Assembly: GCA_031761405.1 (NCBI GenBank)
Contig: JASEVX010000364.1
Span: forward strand, 1 to 64,000
From: Serripes groenlandicus
Lineage: Eukaryota > Mollusca > Bivalvia > Cardiida > Cardiidae
DNA: 64,000 bases
Reading direction: 5' to 3'
Positions within the stretch are counted from its first letter, which is position 1. The number at the start of each line of letters is the position of its first letter. The notes below the pieces were generated by a model. It searched no databases. It was not told the DNA's origin and was given only the letters and a program-made list of their open reading frames with translations. A program made the translations under genes and the position numbers. Of this stretch, positions 11,001 through 20,984 are shown piece after piece.

Positions 11001-14000
11001 TGATAACCTTACATTTAAACTTCAGCATCTTGACCGATTCAGCGCACACTGATTTTAACGGAACTGTGGTTCCGTTGTTACACATACATGTACACTGAAA
11101 CAAAACACTTGTTTCCCCGTATGTACATGTAGGTATCCATACGACGTGTAACTTATTGGCTGACCTGGCTCAGGCAGTTTCCGACGCTCCAAGGAGAAGT
11201 TATTGGCTAACCACGAAAACAACAACTCTATAGTGTACAGTTTCTTAGAAAAACAGATAGGACACAAACTAGAAAAGCGAAGTACAATTCACCTAGAATC
11301 CGCCAGAATTCATGCTCGACATAAGACCGACCGGATAGAATAGATTAAACAAACAAATAAATAATAATTAATTGTATACTTCAAAGCATGTGAACCGGGG
11401 TCATTTGGACATAATTGTAAATGTATGTGTGGAAAGTGTTACGATAAAGCTCCTTGTGACACAGTTACTGGTGCCTGTGACCAATATATGGCCCCGCCCT
11501 CTATTTGTCATGGCTAGTACATTCATTCAAAACGATTGCCAAACATCTGAAAAAAATCCGCATAAAGCATTATTTTAGTATTTAAATAATTGCTGTATAT
11601 TCTGTCCGTCTCCTTAGTGTAATGGTACGAGTGTCCGCATTCGGGGCGAATGACGAGGGTTTTATCCTCCTTTGAGTCAAGCCAATAACTTTGAAAACTG
11701 AAGTAAGGGCTTCCCTTCTTGGTGATCATGGATTCGGGGAAACTATTAAGACTGACACAGTCGTGTTAGGATACTAAATACAGGTAGTATTGGTTAATTA
11801 ACCATGAAGCACACCGATATGAACAAAGGCGGTGGCGTAAAATACCATTCAAACACAATGCTGCAATATTAGTTATAAGCAATATTCAAACAAGTGCTGT
11901 GTAAAGTCGGTCTTCGATGTCAACGAAAATTGAAGATACCAAAACTCATAAGACGCATGTCTTACGTATTACATAATATCTCCTTGGATAACTTGAGTCA
12001 AAAACTTGCATACGACGGATATATACTTATACCGCCTTGTCTGGCTGTTCTTGACGCGGTTTGCAAGTTTGTTTCAACGTAATGAAGCAGTCCGTGTACG
12101 TGTTTGTCATCGTAGGATTCCAGATCTTCGGCGATTTGCGACACCATCGCTTTGTTGAAAGCAGTGACACAGACGTTATGCTCAGGTGCATTATGTTTTA
12201 ACAACTAGCAAATAATGGATTCGCGGGATTTCACCCACTCGTATAGTTTTGGTAAAATGCCGATTTAAAAGAAAATTTGATTTTACTAAATGCCACAGAA
12301 GTGGTCTCTCAAAAGCTGTTTAAGAAATTTGTTTAATTAACGTTTATCTTTTTAAATAGGATGTGTATTAAATCGAGGTTTACAAAAATTGAAATATTTA
12401 ACATAAACATACACACTATCTGTTTAAACGTGGTTTATCTTAGACTCTTCTTAGAGCAAACAAAGCCAACAATGGTGACTCTGATTACATACACGAGCAG
12501 GTTATCTCAGTATTCGTAACTCCAATTGCTACTTTACAGGAATACCAAGATTCATTGATTGGTATTTAACGACGCTTTAAAAAGAAATGAGTCATATCGC
12601 AGCGGCGTGTTCATCTACCGATACGTGTCATGACTTTCTCATACCAGTACTCCACACGACATACTTTCCAATCAGTTGGCTGCTACCGAATTAGCTACGC
12701 AGGCTTGAATTACATCAAAGTTGATCACAAAATACGTGCACTTGTTACCATAACTTCAGTCGTTTATAAATTGTCACAATTTTAATTCATTTAATCTTAC
12801 ATTATCAGCAATTGTTCTTGTTGTGATACAGTTATTTCAGACCTATTTCTCTTTCTTTCACGCGCGCTCTCTCTTTATCGCGCAATCTGTCCTACTCGCG
12901 CGCTCTCTCTATCTCTCTCTATATCTCTTTCTTTCTCTGTATGTCTCTCTCTCACTCTCTCTCACTAATTATATACATATATAACTTTACTTATCCGGAT
13001 AATAGTGTACCTTGTGGCTTAGCGAATGTATAACTTATATGCGTATATACACTATGATTTCTGTATGATTTAGCCTGTGAAAATGGTACCTATGGGAGTA
13101 ATTGCCGATTAGCTTGTGGGAATTGCTATGAGGAACAACCTTGTAACAAAGGAGATGGAACATGTGGAAGATGTGATCCGGGCTATCTCGGGAACCTATG
13201 TGAAACAGGTAGGACAACTGGAGGTTTAGCTTTGGAAAATATAATAGCACATAAAAGAGACGCACAGATATTAGGATTAATATTCAAGAATGTCAAGTCA
13301 ATATTTGCGTCACAATGGAAATGTTCTTGTTAGTAACTGATATGTTACAATACAATTAAATGACACTGTTAATTATTTTTCGGATTTTATACAATGAATT
13401 TAGGTTCGGGACTATTTACTTATATAACACTTCTTTTTCAAAAGATAAAATACTATTATTCAGAGTGAATAGCAGGCACTCACGGCCAAGATTGTCTCAG
13501 GTAACACTTCAACTAAATGATACACTTCTATGTTTCAGAGTGTATATCAGGCACTTACGGCCAAGATTGTTCAACCCTATGCGGATTATGTTTGAAATAC
13601 GAAACATGCAACCATGTTACTGGTCTGTGTTCAAAGGGTTGCGCTGCAGGTCGCCAAGGAGACACATGTAAACAAGGTAGGCACTTTTCAAATTGACCAA
13701 TTTATGATATAGTCTAGTTTTCATGAATTTTTTATTTGCAATACTCCTTAATCTTTCCTTGATCTGATATATTTTAAATTACATGTACAGCATGCGGAAA
13801 CTACACGTTTGGTGTAAATTGTAGACAACAATGCCACTGTGTCGATGGCAAATCCTGTGATTCGATTAATGGGGAGTGTGAAGATGGCTTATGTGCAGAA
13901 GGCTTCTTTGGTGTAGGCTGCCAGCAAAGGAACGGTATGCATTATATACTATAACACTTTCAAAAATCAATATGTGATAGATCTTTGTATTTATGGCAAT

Positions 14001-15415
14001 TCTTATGATCAGACATAATACGAACAGAAAATAATATATGTGTTGTATTTGCTTAAACGTCTTCATTTATATAATTATTAAGTTTTATTATTAAAATTCA
14101 TATATCAGGACCAACAGAAATGCGACGATGTAGAAAGTGCACTTTTCTAAAAGGACATAACTCGTTTGGATAGATGTGAAGTGATTGTCAAATGTTATAT
14201 TGATTTAAACTAATTCAATAGACGTTCACGTTCCGCCAATTACATATAATATCAACTTCTTGCTTTAGACAAGTGATTTACATACCTCGAGATACTAAGC
14301 TTCGAATAAACTAACATGCCCATTTGTTTTGCGCATAATAAGAATCATTCGAAAAAAGCAATCCAGTATCAAAAGACAAAAATGTAAATCAACTAAATAT
14401 GCTTTGCCTTTCGTAGGGGGTCCGGACGAAAGCGATGGAAATAACCAAGCTATGATTATTGGAGTTGTTTCTGGTGTAGCGTGCCTCATCATTGTACTTG
14501 TAGTAGCTGGTGTTTGTTTTCTGAAGAGAAGGTAAATAACCTTTTGATTAAGAAATAAGTTATACTGAAAACTATAATAAGTACATGTATACAAGCGTTT
14601 GTTTTACATGTTACCTTCAATTGTTTGAATGATTTAATTACCGACTTCGATTAGTATCAACAACATACGCGAGATATTTATTCAGTGTACTTAATGATTA
14701 GTTTACACTATTAGCACGGTAACTTAAGCGCTTTACTTATGACATGTACTGCAAACAAATTACCTCCAATCACTGATACTAAATTGTACGAACTCAAACG
14801 CATCAACAGGTTTTCTTTATCATTCATGTGTAAGATAGTTTTATGATTTGTTTTTTTGTAAATTTGAAAGAGGTGAACAATTGTATTTATGAAAGGATTG
14901 AAACTCAATATATAAATCAACTTAAACAAGGCTAATTGGTCAAGGAGTGTAAGGGCTGGGTATTTCATCGTGTACTTTGAAATCAAAATGATAGAACTCA
15001 CTTATGACGGGATTCGAACCAAAAACATTTGATACGAGAGTACGACGCTTTTTGCAGCACCACTGTCTTAATGTGTGTTACTGGTTTCATAAATCCCATA
15101 CATAAGTATAAATAAGCCTTAGTTGAGAGAGTTAATAGTTTATACACACTTATTGTCCACGTTTGCTAATACAATTTAATACGAGGGTATATATCAACAA
15201 GTATCCACGCCATGGCAGCATTTGTTTATACCCTGGACCCGATTTGGTGCATAGGCTAATTCCTTCATTATACGAGTTCAGATCTCATGTCCGTATAACG
15301 AAGTTCATTTAATTTGTTTTGTAGAAGACGAGATAACAAATCTCCCAAAGCAGTAACAAAGCCGTCTGATGAACACCACTATGAGGACCTTCACATATAT
15401 TCAAATCAATTGTAG
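1940..15415 (+). CDS. Mucin-EGF single-pass receptor, gene 1 (7-exon model)
   Basis: Predicted type I membrane protein of 408 residues, spliced from 1940-2003, 8806-9345, 13074-13208, 13539-13676, 13791-13934, 14417-14531 and 15325-15415. The joined length of 1227 nt is in frame throughout. Layout: signal peptide (1-21), Thr-rich mucin-like stalk (22-201), three 8-cysteine EGF modules of the MEGF/scavenger-receptor-F kind (202-246, 247-292, 293-340), transmembrane helix (about 353-376), basic stop-transfer KRRRR (377-381) and a short tail with YEDL (Tyr398) and YSNQ (Tyr404). By family analogy it may bind particles or cells and signal through phosphotyrosine, as CED-1/Draper/MEGF10 relatives do. 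That role is inferred. Two additional EGF exons in the locus are broken and are left out of the model. Splice sites were read by eye, with no transcript support. Confidence 0.7.
2985..4460 (+). repeat. Dispersed bivalve-type repeat with AGGTCACTAGG modules
   Basis: Starts with a CG-rich run of GTCCGT/CGTCGT words after TGTGATCACC (2987-3045). Tandem-like modules of roughly 115-150 bp follow, each carrying AGGTCAC.AGGCCAAA and AACACTCTAGAGACC-like phrases. Related copies lie at 4640-4850, 31130-31560 and 50130-50720. No coding capacity. Confidence 0.6.
5137..5800 (+). repeat. Segmental duplication D, uninterrupted copy
   Basis: Matches 53400-53500 and then 59610-60290 in unit 3. In unit 1 the two halves are contiguous. 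It therefore serves as the empty site for the 6.1-kb element in unit 3. Open frames on both strands here are not supported as genes. Confidence 0.75.
5801..7908. other. Intron stretch absent from unit 3
   Basis: In unit 3 the equivalents of 5800 and 7909 are adjacent (about 60290/60294). These 2.1 kb are therefore an insertion here or a deletion there. A 45-bp tandem duplication with AACAAACCTGCATAAAAAT lies near 6578-6668, and a TTAA element at 7167-7529. No reading frame with a domain was found. Confidence 0.5.
7167..7529. mobile_element. TTAA-target MITE, composite copy
   Basis: Begins TTAACCCTTTCCCACATA and ends TATGTGGGAAATGGTTAA. It contains the family hairpin AAATTGCTCATATTGAGCAA and two diverged internal repeats ending AATTATTTCAAAGTC / AATAATTTCAAAGTC. 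It looks like two copies fused or nested. Confidence 0.65.
8217..8520 (+). repeat. 51-bp tandem array upstream of the mucin exon
   Basis: About six units of 51 bp, each with GAGTATACGA, AGCCGAAGAGTTCCG and TTGACGTCCG. The copy in unit 3 (60600-60745) has about three units, so copy number has changed since duplication. Every unit carries a TGACGTC word, resembling an ATF/CREB half-site. Any enhancer role is speculative. Confidence 0.7.
8668..8714. repeat. 20-bp stem hairpin
   Basis: CGCATAAATACGACGACAGC (8668-8687) pairs with 8695-8714 at 18 of 20 positions across a 7-nt loop. A weaker version is present in unit 3 around 60900-60950. Confidence 0.65.
8806..9345 (+). CDS. Gene 1 exon 2: Thr-rich mucin domain
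   Basis: Acceptor TTTATTACAG ends at 8805 and donor CCAG/GTAAGA starts at 9346. The 540-nt exon is phase 1-1 and adds 180 residues. The frame set by exon 1 gives DASAFSTTTSAGTTSTTTYP and then about 16 units of a 21-bp repeat encoding TTTTYP followed by R or P. It closes with units of the TTSTTTHPG type. Dense Thr with Tyr-Pro spacers is typical of an O-glycosylated stalk. Another frame is open as well (His/Pro-rich PHIHVPQ), but it does not match exon 1 or the downstream EGF phase. Confidence 0.75.
9346..10847 (+). other. Intron 2 of gene 1
   Basis: Degenerate pieces of the ACCACATCCACGACC repeat continue to about 9660, showing that the mucin repeat once extended further. A GC-rich hairpin (CCGGATC at 9708-9714 with GATCCGG at 9738-9744) lies in a fragment containing GGATCAGTCTGCGC. 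From about 10020 the sequence again aligns with unit 3. No gene seen. Confidence 0.5.
10848..10877 (+). pseudogene. Broken EGF start exon (gene 1)
   Basis: Equivalent to 62668-62697 in unit 3, which encodes CSEGTYGSN, the opening of an EGF module. Here the acceptor AG has become AA, the second cysteine codon is lost (AATT/GTAAGT is replaced by AATCAAGGTA), and a TAA follows closely. It is read as non-functional. Confidence 0.55.
11387..11491 (+). pseudogene. Truncated EGF exon (gene 1)
   Basis: Acceptor CTTCAAAG ends at 11386. The exon encodes ACEPGSFGHNC and on to GACDQYM, close to the intact 62755-62889 exon. One cysteine is replaced by Tyr. The last cysteine and the donor are gone because the sequence after 11491 has been replaced. 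The frame meets TAG soon after. Skipping this exon would keep the reading frame. Confidence 0.7.
11492..11829 (+). mobile_element. Replacement/insertion carrying a tRNA-Pro-like sequence
   Basis: About 338 bp here stand in place of roughly 58 bp of unit 3 (exon end, donor and first intron bases). It contains a degraded tRNA-like segment at 11608-11675 (TTAGTGTAATGGTACG A-box, TTCGGGG anticodon loop as in tRNA-Pro, B-box-like GAGGGTTTTATCCTCC). A SINE insertion with a flanking deletion is the simplest reading. No target duplication is visible. Confidence 0.45.
11830..13073 (+). other. Intron upstream of EGF exon 3
   Basis: Aligns with 62930-63780 of unit 3 over most of its length. It ends in a CT-rich microsatellite (about 12840-12965) and then ordinary intron up to the acceptor. 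No gene seen. Confidence 0.55.
12842..12965 (+). repeat. CT-rich microsatellite
   Basis: Imperfect (CT)n with TCTA and CG interruptions, about 110 bp before an EGF exon. Expanded counterparts occur at the same place in unit 2 (41871-42260) and unit 3 (63780-64000). Confidence 0.8.
13074..13208 (+). CDS. Gene 1 exon 3: EGF module 1
   Basis: Acceptor TGATTTAG before 13074, donor ACAG/GTAGGA after 13208; 45 codons, phase 1-1. It encodes eight cysteines with spacing x8, x3, x2, x5, x6, x2, x8, starting ACENGTYGSNC and ending GYLGNLCET. This spacing is the MEGF/scavenger-receptor-F EGF form. The unit 2 equivalent at 42389 has lost several cysteines. Confidence 0.8.
13464..13500 (+). pseudogene. 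Decoy partial exon
   Basis: A 37-bp near-copy of the start of the next exon with its own acceptor (TTATTCAG) and donor-like CAG/GTAACA. It comes from a local tandem duplication of about 75 bp that unit 2 lacks. In phase it reads AG TGA, an immediate stop, so inclusion would truncate the protein. Confidence 0.55.
13539..13676 (+). CDS. Gene 1 exon 4: EGF module 2
   Basis: Acceptor TGTTTCAG, donor CAAG/GTAGGC; 46 codons, phase 1-1. Starts ECISGTYGQDC and carries eight cysteines with the family spacing, ending GRQGDTCKQ. The paralogue at 42720 has the second cysteine codon changed to TGA. Confidence 0.8.
13791..13934 (+). CDS. Gene 1 exon 5: EGF module 3
   Basis: Acceptor ACATGTACAG, donor AACG/GTATGC; 48 codons, phase 1-1. 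It encodes ACGNYTFGVNC through GFFGVGCQQRN with eight cysteines, and is the last extracellular module. The paralogue at 43073 is frameshifted with several stops. Confidence 0.8.
14417..14531 (+). CDS. Gene 1 exon 6: transmembrane segment
   Basis: Acceptor CCTTTCGTAG, donor AGAAG/GTAAAT, entering in phase 1 and leaving in phase 2. It encodes a short acidic juxtamembrane stretch (GGPDESDGNNQ), a helix of about 24 hydrophobic residues from MIIGVVSGVACL to VCFL, and then KRR. Unit 2 keeps the helix nearly unchanged but has two extra T bases and a stop. Confidence 0.8.
15001..15070 (-). repeat. tRNA-like sequence in intron 6
   Basis: The minus strand ends with a good B-box-like GGTTCGAATCCCGTCA, preceded by a degraded anticodon and D arm. 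The paralogue is at 44278-44348. It is a SINE head or tRNA pseudogene, not a working tRNA. Confidence 0.5.
15325..15415 (+). CDS. Gene 1 exon 7: cytoplasmic tail and stop
   Basis: Acceptor TTTTGTAG before 15325. The first base completes the split Arg codon, and 29 further residues end at TAG 15413-15415. The tail is basic at first (RRDNKSPKAVTK) and then acidic, with SDEHHYEDLHIYSNQL at the C terminus. YEDL with acidic residues before it resembles a hemITAM YxxL. YSNQ fits a Grb2-type pYxN site. The two tyrosines are six residues apart. Function is inferred from motif form only. Confidence 0.75.
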
Positions 15416-15692
15416 ATACAGGACCTGATATGATACCTACATGTATCTGGTTCTACACGTTTAAAGTTAAGCGCAACTGTGGATACACTTGGTACTATTT
15501 TAAATCATAGTTTATGTACCATGCATTACATAGACAAATTAAACACAACCTTGAATTATGGCATGTTTTCCCTTCAACAAGACCACCACCACCATCGAGT
15601 TGCGTAATATAGTTTGGGAACAATCTTGACATTTGACATGTATAGGTAACGAAAGAAATCACAAAATTGCGGGAGTGTCGAAGTTAATTTAA

Positions 15693-15698
15693 AATAAA
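15693..15698 (+). terminator. Candidate polyadenylation signal of gene 1
   Basis: AATAAA lies 278 bases after the stop codon. It is the first exact hexamer I noticed downstream. Not supported by any transcript. Confidence 0.3.
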
Positions 15699-17028
15699 TT
15701 GTGAATTGAGGCGTGAATTTTCACTTACGCGTAATTATCCGTTCATTTGTATTCACCGCGCACAAACAATTTCACATAATTGTTCCTCATTGGATCGCCA
15801 AAGTGGTAACCATGGCGTGACGAAATTGTATTCAAGTGTCAACGCATTTTTTCCTTTTCTCCAAAGTTTTTGTCATTGATAGAACACGAATCGTGATACA
15901 CAGACGTCAAGTTTCCACACCGATGTTTCAAGTATTTGATAAATAGATCTGTAATAGTACCAGACAATTCACGATGTGATCTTTATAAATGTTTTTCTTA
16001 CACTAAGCAGCTGACGAAGTCTAGGGTTGAGCTTTCAGCGGATGTTTGCACTAGTTTCTAGGTTACATGAAACGAGAACAAACGAAAGAGAACGATTCTA
16101 ACAAACAGCCAATACAGTTTGTGCTTACTTATTAGAAATGTACACACTTATAGTATTTGTACAAATGTAAACAAATTATATGCATATATCATGTTGATCT
16201 AAGGACATCTGAGTGAGAGTCCATAATTCTACAGATTTTTCGAGTGTAGTGAACCACTTGATGTATAAATATTATCTGTAAATTAGGATTGTAAGGTTTT
16301 CTAAAGTATGTTCACGTTGCTGATACTTGTTGCTCGGGAACGGAAGGTCGAATGCTCGAATTCCGGTAGCGACAGTTTTTTTTTTTTACAGAGTGTTAAT
16401 ATATTTAAACTTTAGACAGTATTCTTCTTATTGTCTTCATCCCTTTTATATGATGTTTGTGCTGTGATCTACATATAATGTAACTCGGTTCAACCTTTTG
16501 TTAATTATCAACAAAACAGTCAAATGTCTAAATCATTTTGTCAGAATATGTTCAAGTTATTTTACAGCGGGTAGTACCTACCCAAGTGATTTCTATCTCC
16601 CTGACACCAGTAAAACACACAAGTGTATTTCGAGACAACCTTCTGCATTTCCACAACGACCGTTTTAACCATAGGTGACGAACGAAGCACAGATTATCGC
16701 GTTGACAAATAGAACAAATCTGCATAAAAATGTGTATATCATAATTCTGTTAATATTGGGTTTGTTGTCTGAAAAGAAAGTAAGCATCTGCATATTCTTT
16801 TATAGAATGGTTCATCTTTTTAAAACGGTATATACCTTTATCGTTTGGATAGAATGCTTCTTCTTGGCAATCTAGCATTTTCATAAAATGTTTGTTTACC
16901 TCAAATAAGGTTACACTTATTATTTAGTTACTTTGTTCCGTGAAAGGAGAGTTAATACTTTTAACCTTTTGCCATACCGTTTGTATTCATTGAAACAGGT
17001 AGAACAGGTAGAATATTTGTTGTCGGCT

Positions 17029-17236
17029 AAAATGTAATTATTTTACACCTTTATTTGCAAAAAGGTATATATCGTGTTGTTTGATATTTGCTTTCTACAA
17101 AAACGTAATTAACCGTATTTTTCTTTTTGATTTGTGTTTGTGTAAATGTAATTATTTTACCCCTTTCTTTGCAAAAAGGTATATATCATTTTGATTAGAT
17201 GTTAGCTTTCTACAAACAAGTAATTATCCGTCTCGT
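17029..17236 (+). repeat. 116-bp tandem duplication
   Basis: AAATGTAATTATTTTAC..CC begins at 17029 and again at 17145. The two halves differ at scattered positions. Confidence 0.7.
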
Positions 17237-17941
17237 TGATAAGTTATAATATATAATAAATAAATGTCTTCACCCTCGTCGTTACGGTCCATACTATCGC
17301 GACTCAACTCACCGCGTGCAATGAACTCTTGCAACTCAGTCATAGTCATACCGTACATATCGTACATCGACATTAGTATATCAATGTGTAATTCTCAAAG
17401 TTGATACAAATAAAATATTCAGTCTAGATGATATTTATATGTCAAAAAATGCAATTTAGTCTGCGTGTTTCCGTTTGTTATTACACAATATGTTTGAATT
17501 CAAGTAAATGTCGACTTCACTACATATCTGTTTTGTCAGATAATATCCACTTATCATCAGATATTCGCATATTCAAATTAAAAACAATTGCTACCTATCT
17601 GTTACTACTCTGCTGTTTTAAAGAACACATACATGGGCAATTGTGAATAAAGTTTTTACCTAGTCAGATAGAGAACAATTGTGACATGTGTACAGTTATG
17701 TGTAAGAGCAACCCGGAACATTCTGCGGGGTGATCATCTCGTGTTATGAATTTCGACCAGAGGATAGCGTCAAGGCTAATTAAGTTTATCATGACCGCAC
17801 CACATTTACATATTTTTTTTTATATGTATATAGTTTAGTGTATTACTATCTCATCTGCAAAATAACAGGTGCTTATTCGTATTTACATGTACCTGATTGA
17901 TTGCATGTCACTGTGACTTTTGTCAAACGTTGGAAAGAAAG

Positions 17942-18015
17942 TTGGCCGAGCTTGGATTCGGACTCACAACCCCTCGATTGACAGTCCACGTCGCTACCGA
18001 CTGAGCTACCTGAGG
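17942..18015 (-). repeat. tRNA-like SINE head
   Basis: On the minus strand GGTAGCTCAGTCGGTAGCGA (A box) is followed by GACTGTCAATC in the anticodon arm and a B-box-like GAGTCCGAATCC. The arms pair only partly. Confidence 0.6.
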
Positions 18016-18476
18016 AAATATACGAATACATACATGTGTAGGTTAATATGTTCCTAAACATTGTATATATGTTGTTTTTTATCTTAAGTATTGGCCGTTA
18101 TCCGTTTGAAAACACTGAACACTGTCTATGTTCAAAGAAAATGCACATATCCATACTATTTTACTTCGTTGATATATAGCTATATAGGTATATACTTGAT
18201 TTAATGTTTGTATATATACAAGTTGACATTTGCTATCATATTCTAAGGTACATATTTTTAGTTCACATTTACTGATTGATTAACATAACATTATTTCGAC
18301 TTTCTATGACTTTCGTTTCGAAAAGGATGTATAATCTAAATTGTTTCTGTACATACTGTTTTTAGCAAAGAGCTCTTTAGAGCCAATTACTATAACAGGC
18401 TAATTCCGAACCTGACCGAAATCGATACAGGAGTCAGTCCCTATTGTTAAAGTATTATTACAATTTAGGCAATGAA

Positions 18477-18546
18477 TTGTTTCTACAGTAGCTCTCCATT
18501 ACTGAACACCATTTCGGGTTCAGAGAGAGGTCTTGATATTCGTAGA
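18477..18546 (-). repeat. Inverted fragment of duplication A
   Basis: The reverse complement matches about 1270-1345 (AGTAATGGAGAGCTA and flanks), the sequence upstream of the gene 1 promoter. A stray third copy of part of the unit. Confidence 0.6.
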
Positions 18547-19378
18547 TTGTCTATAATATTAATGAAAGCCCATGCATCCGTGTAGTATTTGCTAAGATGA
18601 ATGTTCTTGTTCAAGAGAATCCATGTCTATAGTCTCGTACCGCCATATAATCCGTTACTAAAACAAACAAAACGCTGTAAATTGTAGGGATATATTGACT
18701 GAAATACATCTTTAATTTGACACCACGTAAGCAATATAAAGATCTACAAAGGAATTTACTTTTCAAATATATGAATTATGAAATTGATACTTTAATTGTA
18801 TTTCGCACTCGATACCATAAAATAAGTTTTTTTTTTCTTTTTTCAATTTTCGAAACAGATGAATCAAATACATTTAAACGTATCAGGAGTACCTTCGTCA
18901 TTCATGATTAAGCAATTCTTGTAATATTCAAGATCATGAGAATATGTACATATAAAGATATATCATTTTCCACTTATACAAGGGAATAACATTATATGCT
19001 ATTACAACGCTCGTATATAGAAATAACATTTTGACAATGTTACTTATTTATTAACAAATGCACAGGGAAAGTGGTGGCAACTTTGCTATTGCTATATTTG
19101 GACTATTTTCAAAATTGTTGAAACGGTGTTTAAGCCCAATTAATCAATTAATTAGTTTCCCCCGTAATTCTCTGATCATTTGATGCATAATTAAACAACT
19201 GCAATTAATAAACATCTGCAAGGCATAAAGGGTCTAAAATGTGTTAGAATATCAACATCGTCCTACAATATATGACGCTAAACTAATCGGATTCGGATGT
19301 CATCCCGATTAGACTTGACTTGATCCGCGGTACATATTGTTTGTCGAATAGTTTCTGTAGTTTTATGATTTCATGATT

Positions 19379-19536
19379 AAATCCTTCCCACATACAGACG
19401 CTTTCTGACGCCTCTGCAGCAGATGACGTTTGGCAATGGTTTCCCATGAGAACTTTCATTTAAAGAGAGTTTCCATAGTTTTGAATACAAGTTTTCGAGT
19501 CGCCTGCTGCTGATTTGTCATATGTGGAAATAATTG
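19379..19536. mobile_element. TTAA-type MITE, degraded
   Basis: Left end CCTTCCCACATACAGACGCT with GCCTCTGCAGCAGATGACG, right end GTCGCCTGCTGCTGATTTGTC then ATATGTGGAAA. The flanking TTAA is lost and the internal hairpin deleted. Confidence 0.6.
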
Positions 19537-20984
19537 AAATCTTGTCTATTGGCTCAGTTGAGAAAGTTGATTGACAAGTGTGGACCAAACACCTCTTCGT
19601 ATATACAAGTAATTTATTACCAAACAGAGATACCTTCATGAAAATAATCATATTTATATTAACATTTGAAAAACAAGGCTAACACAATGAAAGAAGAAAA
19701 TTGGAAAGTGATTTGATTTATCTATTTGCCCTTAACTCTTTAAGCGCTGATCGTTCAGCAATAATCACCATTTTTAAAGTTCTTTGTATACTGATGTTCG
19801 TAAAGCCCGGCCCGTTATGGTCGCTGCGTGGGTTTCATTTCCATAACAAAATTCATAATCATATGCGACATTTCAACACACTTTTTATAAGTTCTTTGGA
19901 TCTCTTTCCCTCTCACATTTATTCTGCAGCAGCAGATTTCAAAGTCGTTTGGCAAAAACATTAAAATGATTTTAAATAATAGCGTAATTATTTAATATGA
20001 TTGAAAATATTGTAGCAAATGGAGAAAGCTCATTATGAGCAATTTGACCTTTTGATACAAAGTCTTCTAATTTCACCTGATGCGGTTACGTGTACATCAA
20101 ATTATCTCTGCAGGTGGGAAATTGTTATTCCGAGTATTATAACATTGCATAACACTTGTTATTCGTGTATAAAGGTTCACAAAGGGAACCATAATATATA
20201 CACTTTTCTTATCTTTCCTTACCGTCTCCTTTTTCTAACTGCAGTTATGCAAAATGTTATCAGACGGATTTAAACTCTACACATCAGCAAATCCATCCAT
20301 TCTTCTCTCTTGGGGATTTAATTATCTAGTGACCATTCATTTCTTAGATGTGTGTATACATAGTCCAAAATATTTAACTTATATTTTAGGGAAAAGAGTT
20401 TCTTTTCAGTGACATTACTTTGCAAACTAACCTAAACATTGGGTGATTTAAATGATAAAAGATGGTTTTAAATTATTCTTAAGTGACGAATTCACCATGC
20501 TATGACTAAATCAAATTTTCTAAAGATGCATACATTTAATCATTTTGATTTATAAAAACGGTGTGTCTGTTGAATTCAAAAGGTGTTAGATGTTTTAATT
20601 TTTTCAGCGCAAATGGCAATAAGGAAGTGTTGGCGAACAACTCAGATTAGGGTTAGTCAGCTCATAATGAGCTTTCTCATATGAAATCTTCATTGAGTTA
20701 TGAAAATATTCCAAATCTCTTATAACATGAAAAATGAGTCGCCCGATCTTGAACATGGACTAGTCCATTAGCTGAAAGAGTTAACAAGTACATTTATGGA
20801 GACATCTGTATTTATCCTGTCATTTTATCATGTTAAAGGTTGAGTAGGACAGTTTTAGTTGAATTGTGTCACAAAGGGAAAATGCATTTATAAGTTTTAC
20901 ATTACTGTGCGATCAGCGAAAATGACCTATGGTTAACGCTTTTGCCCAGCATTTCAAACAGGTATACATACCAAATCCTAATAT

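Larger units (their letters stand above)
7909..12840 (+). repeat. Segmental duplication B, copy 1
   Basis: Same order and orientation as 60294-63780 in unit 3. It spans the 51-bp tandem array, the mucin exon and two EGF-type exons. Copy 1 has extra sequence at about 9370-10020 and a 338-bp replacement at 11492-11829. Confidence 0.85.
15416..20984. other. 3' flank and intergenic region, no gene seen
   Basis: To about 16680 the sequence aligns with unit 2 (44870-47140) as the 3' flank of the receptor gene. Beyond that are a 116-bp tandem duplication (17029-17236), a tRNA-like repeat (17942-18015), an inverted fragment of duplication A (18477-18546) and two degraded TTAA elements (19379-19536 and about 19902-20062). 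Short open frames lack any domain. Confidence 0.55.
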
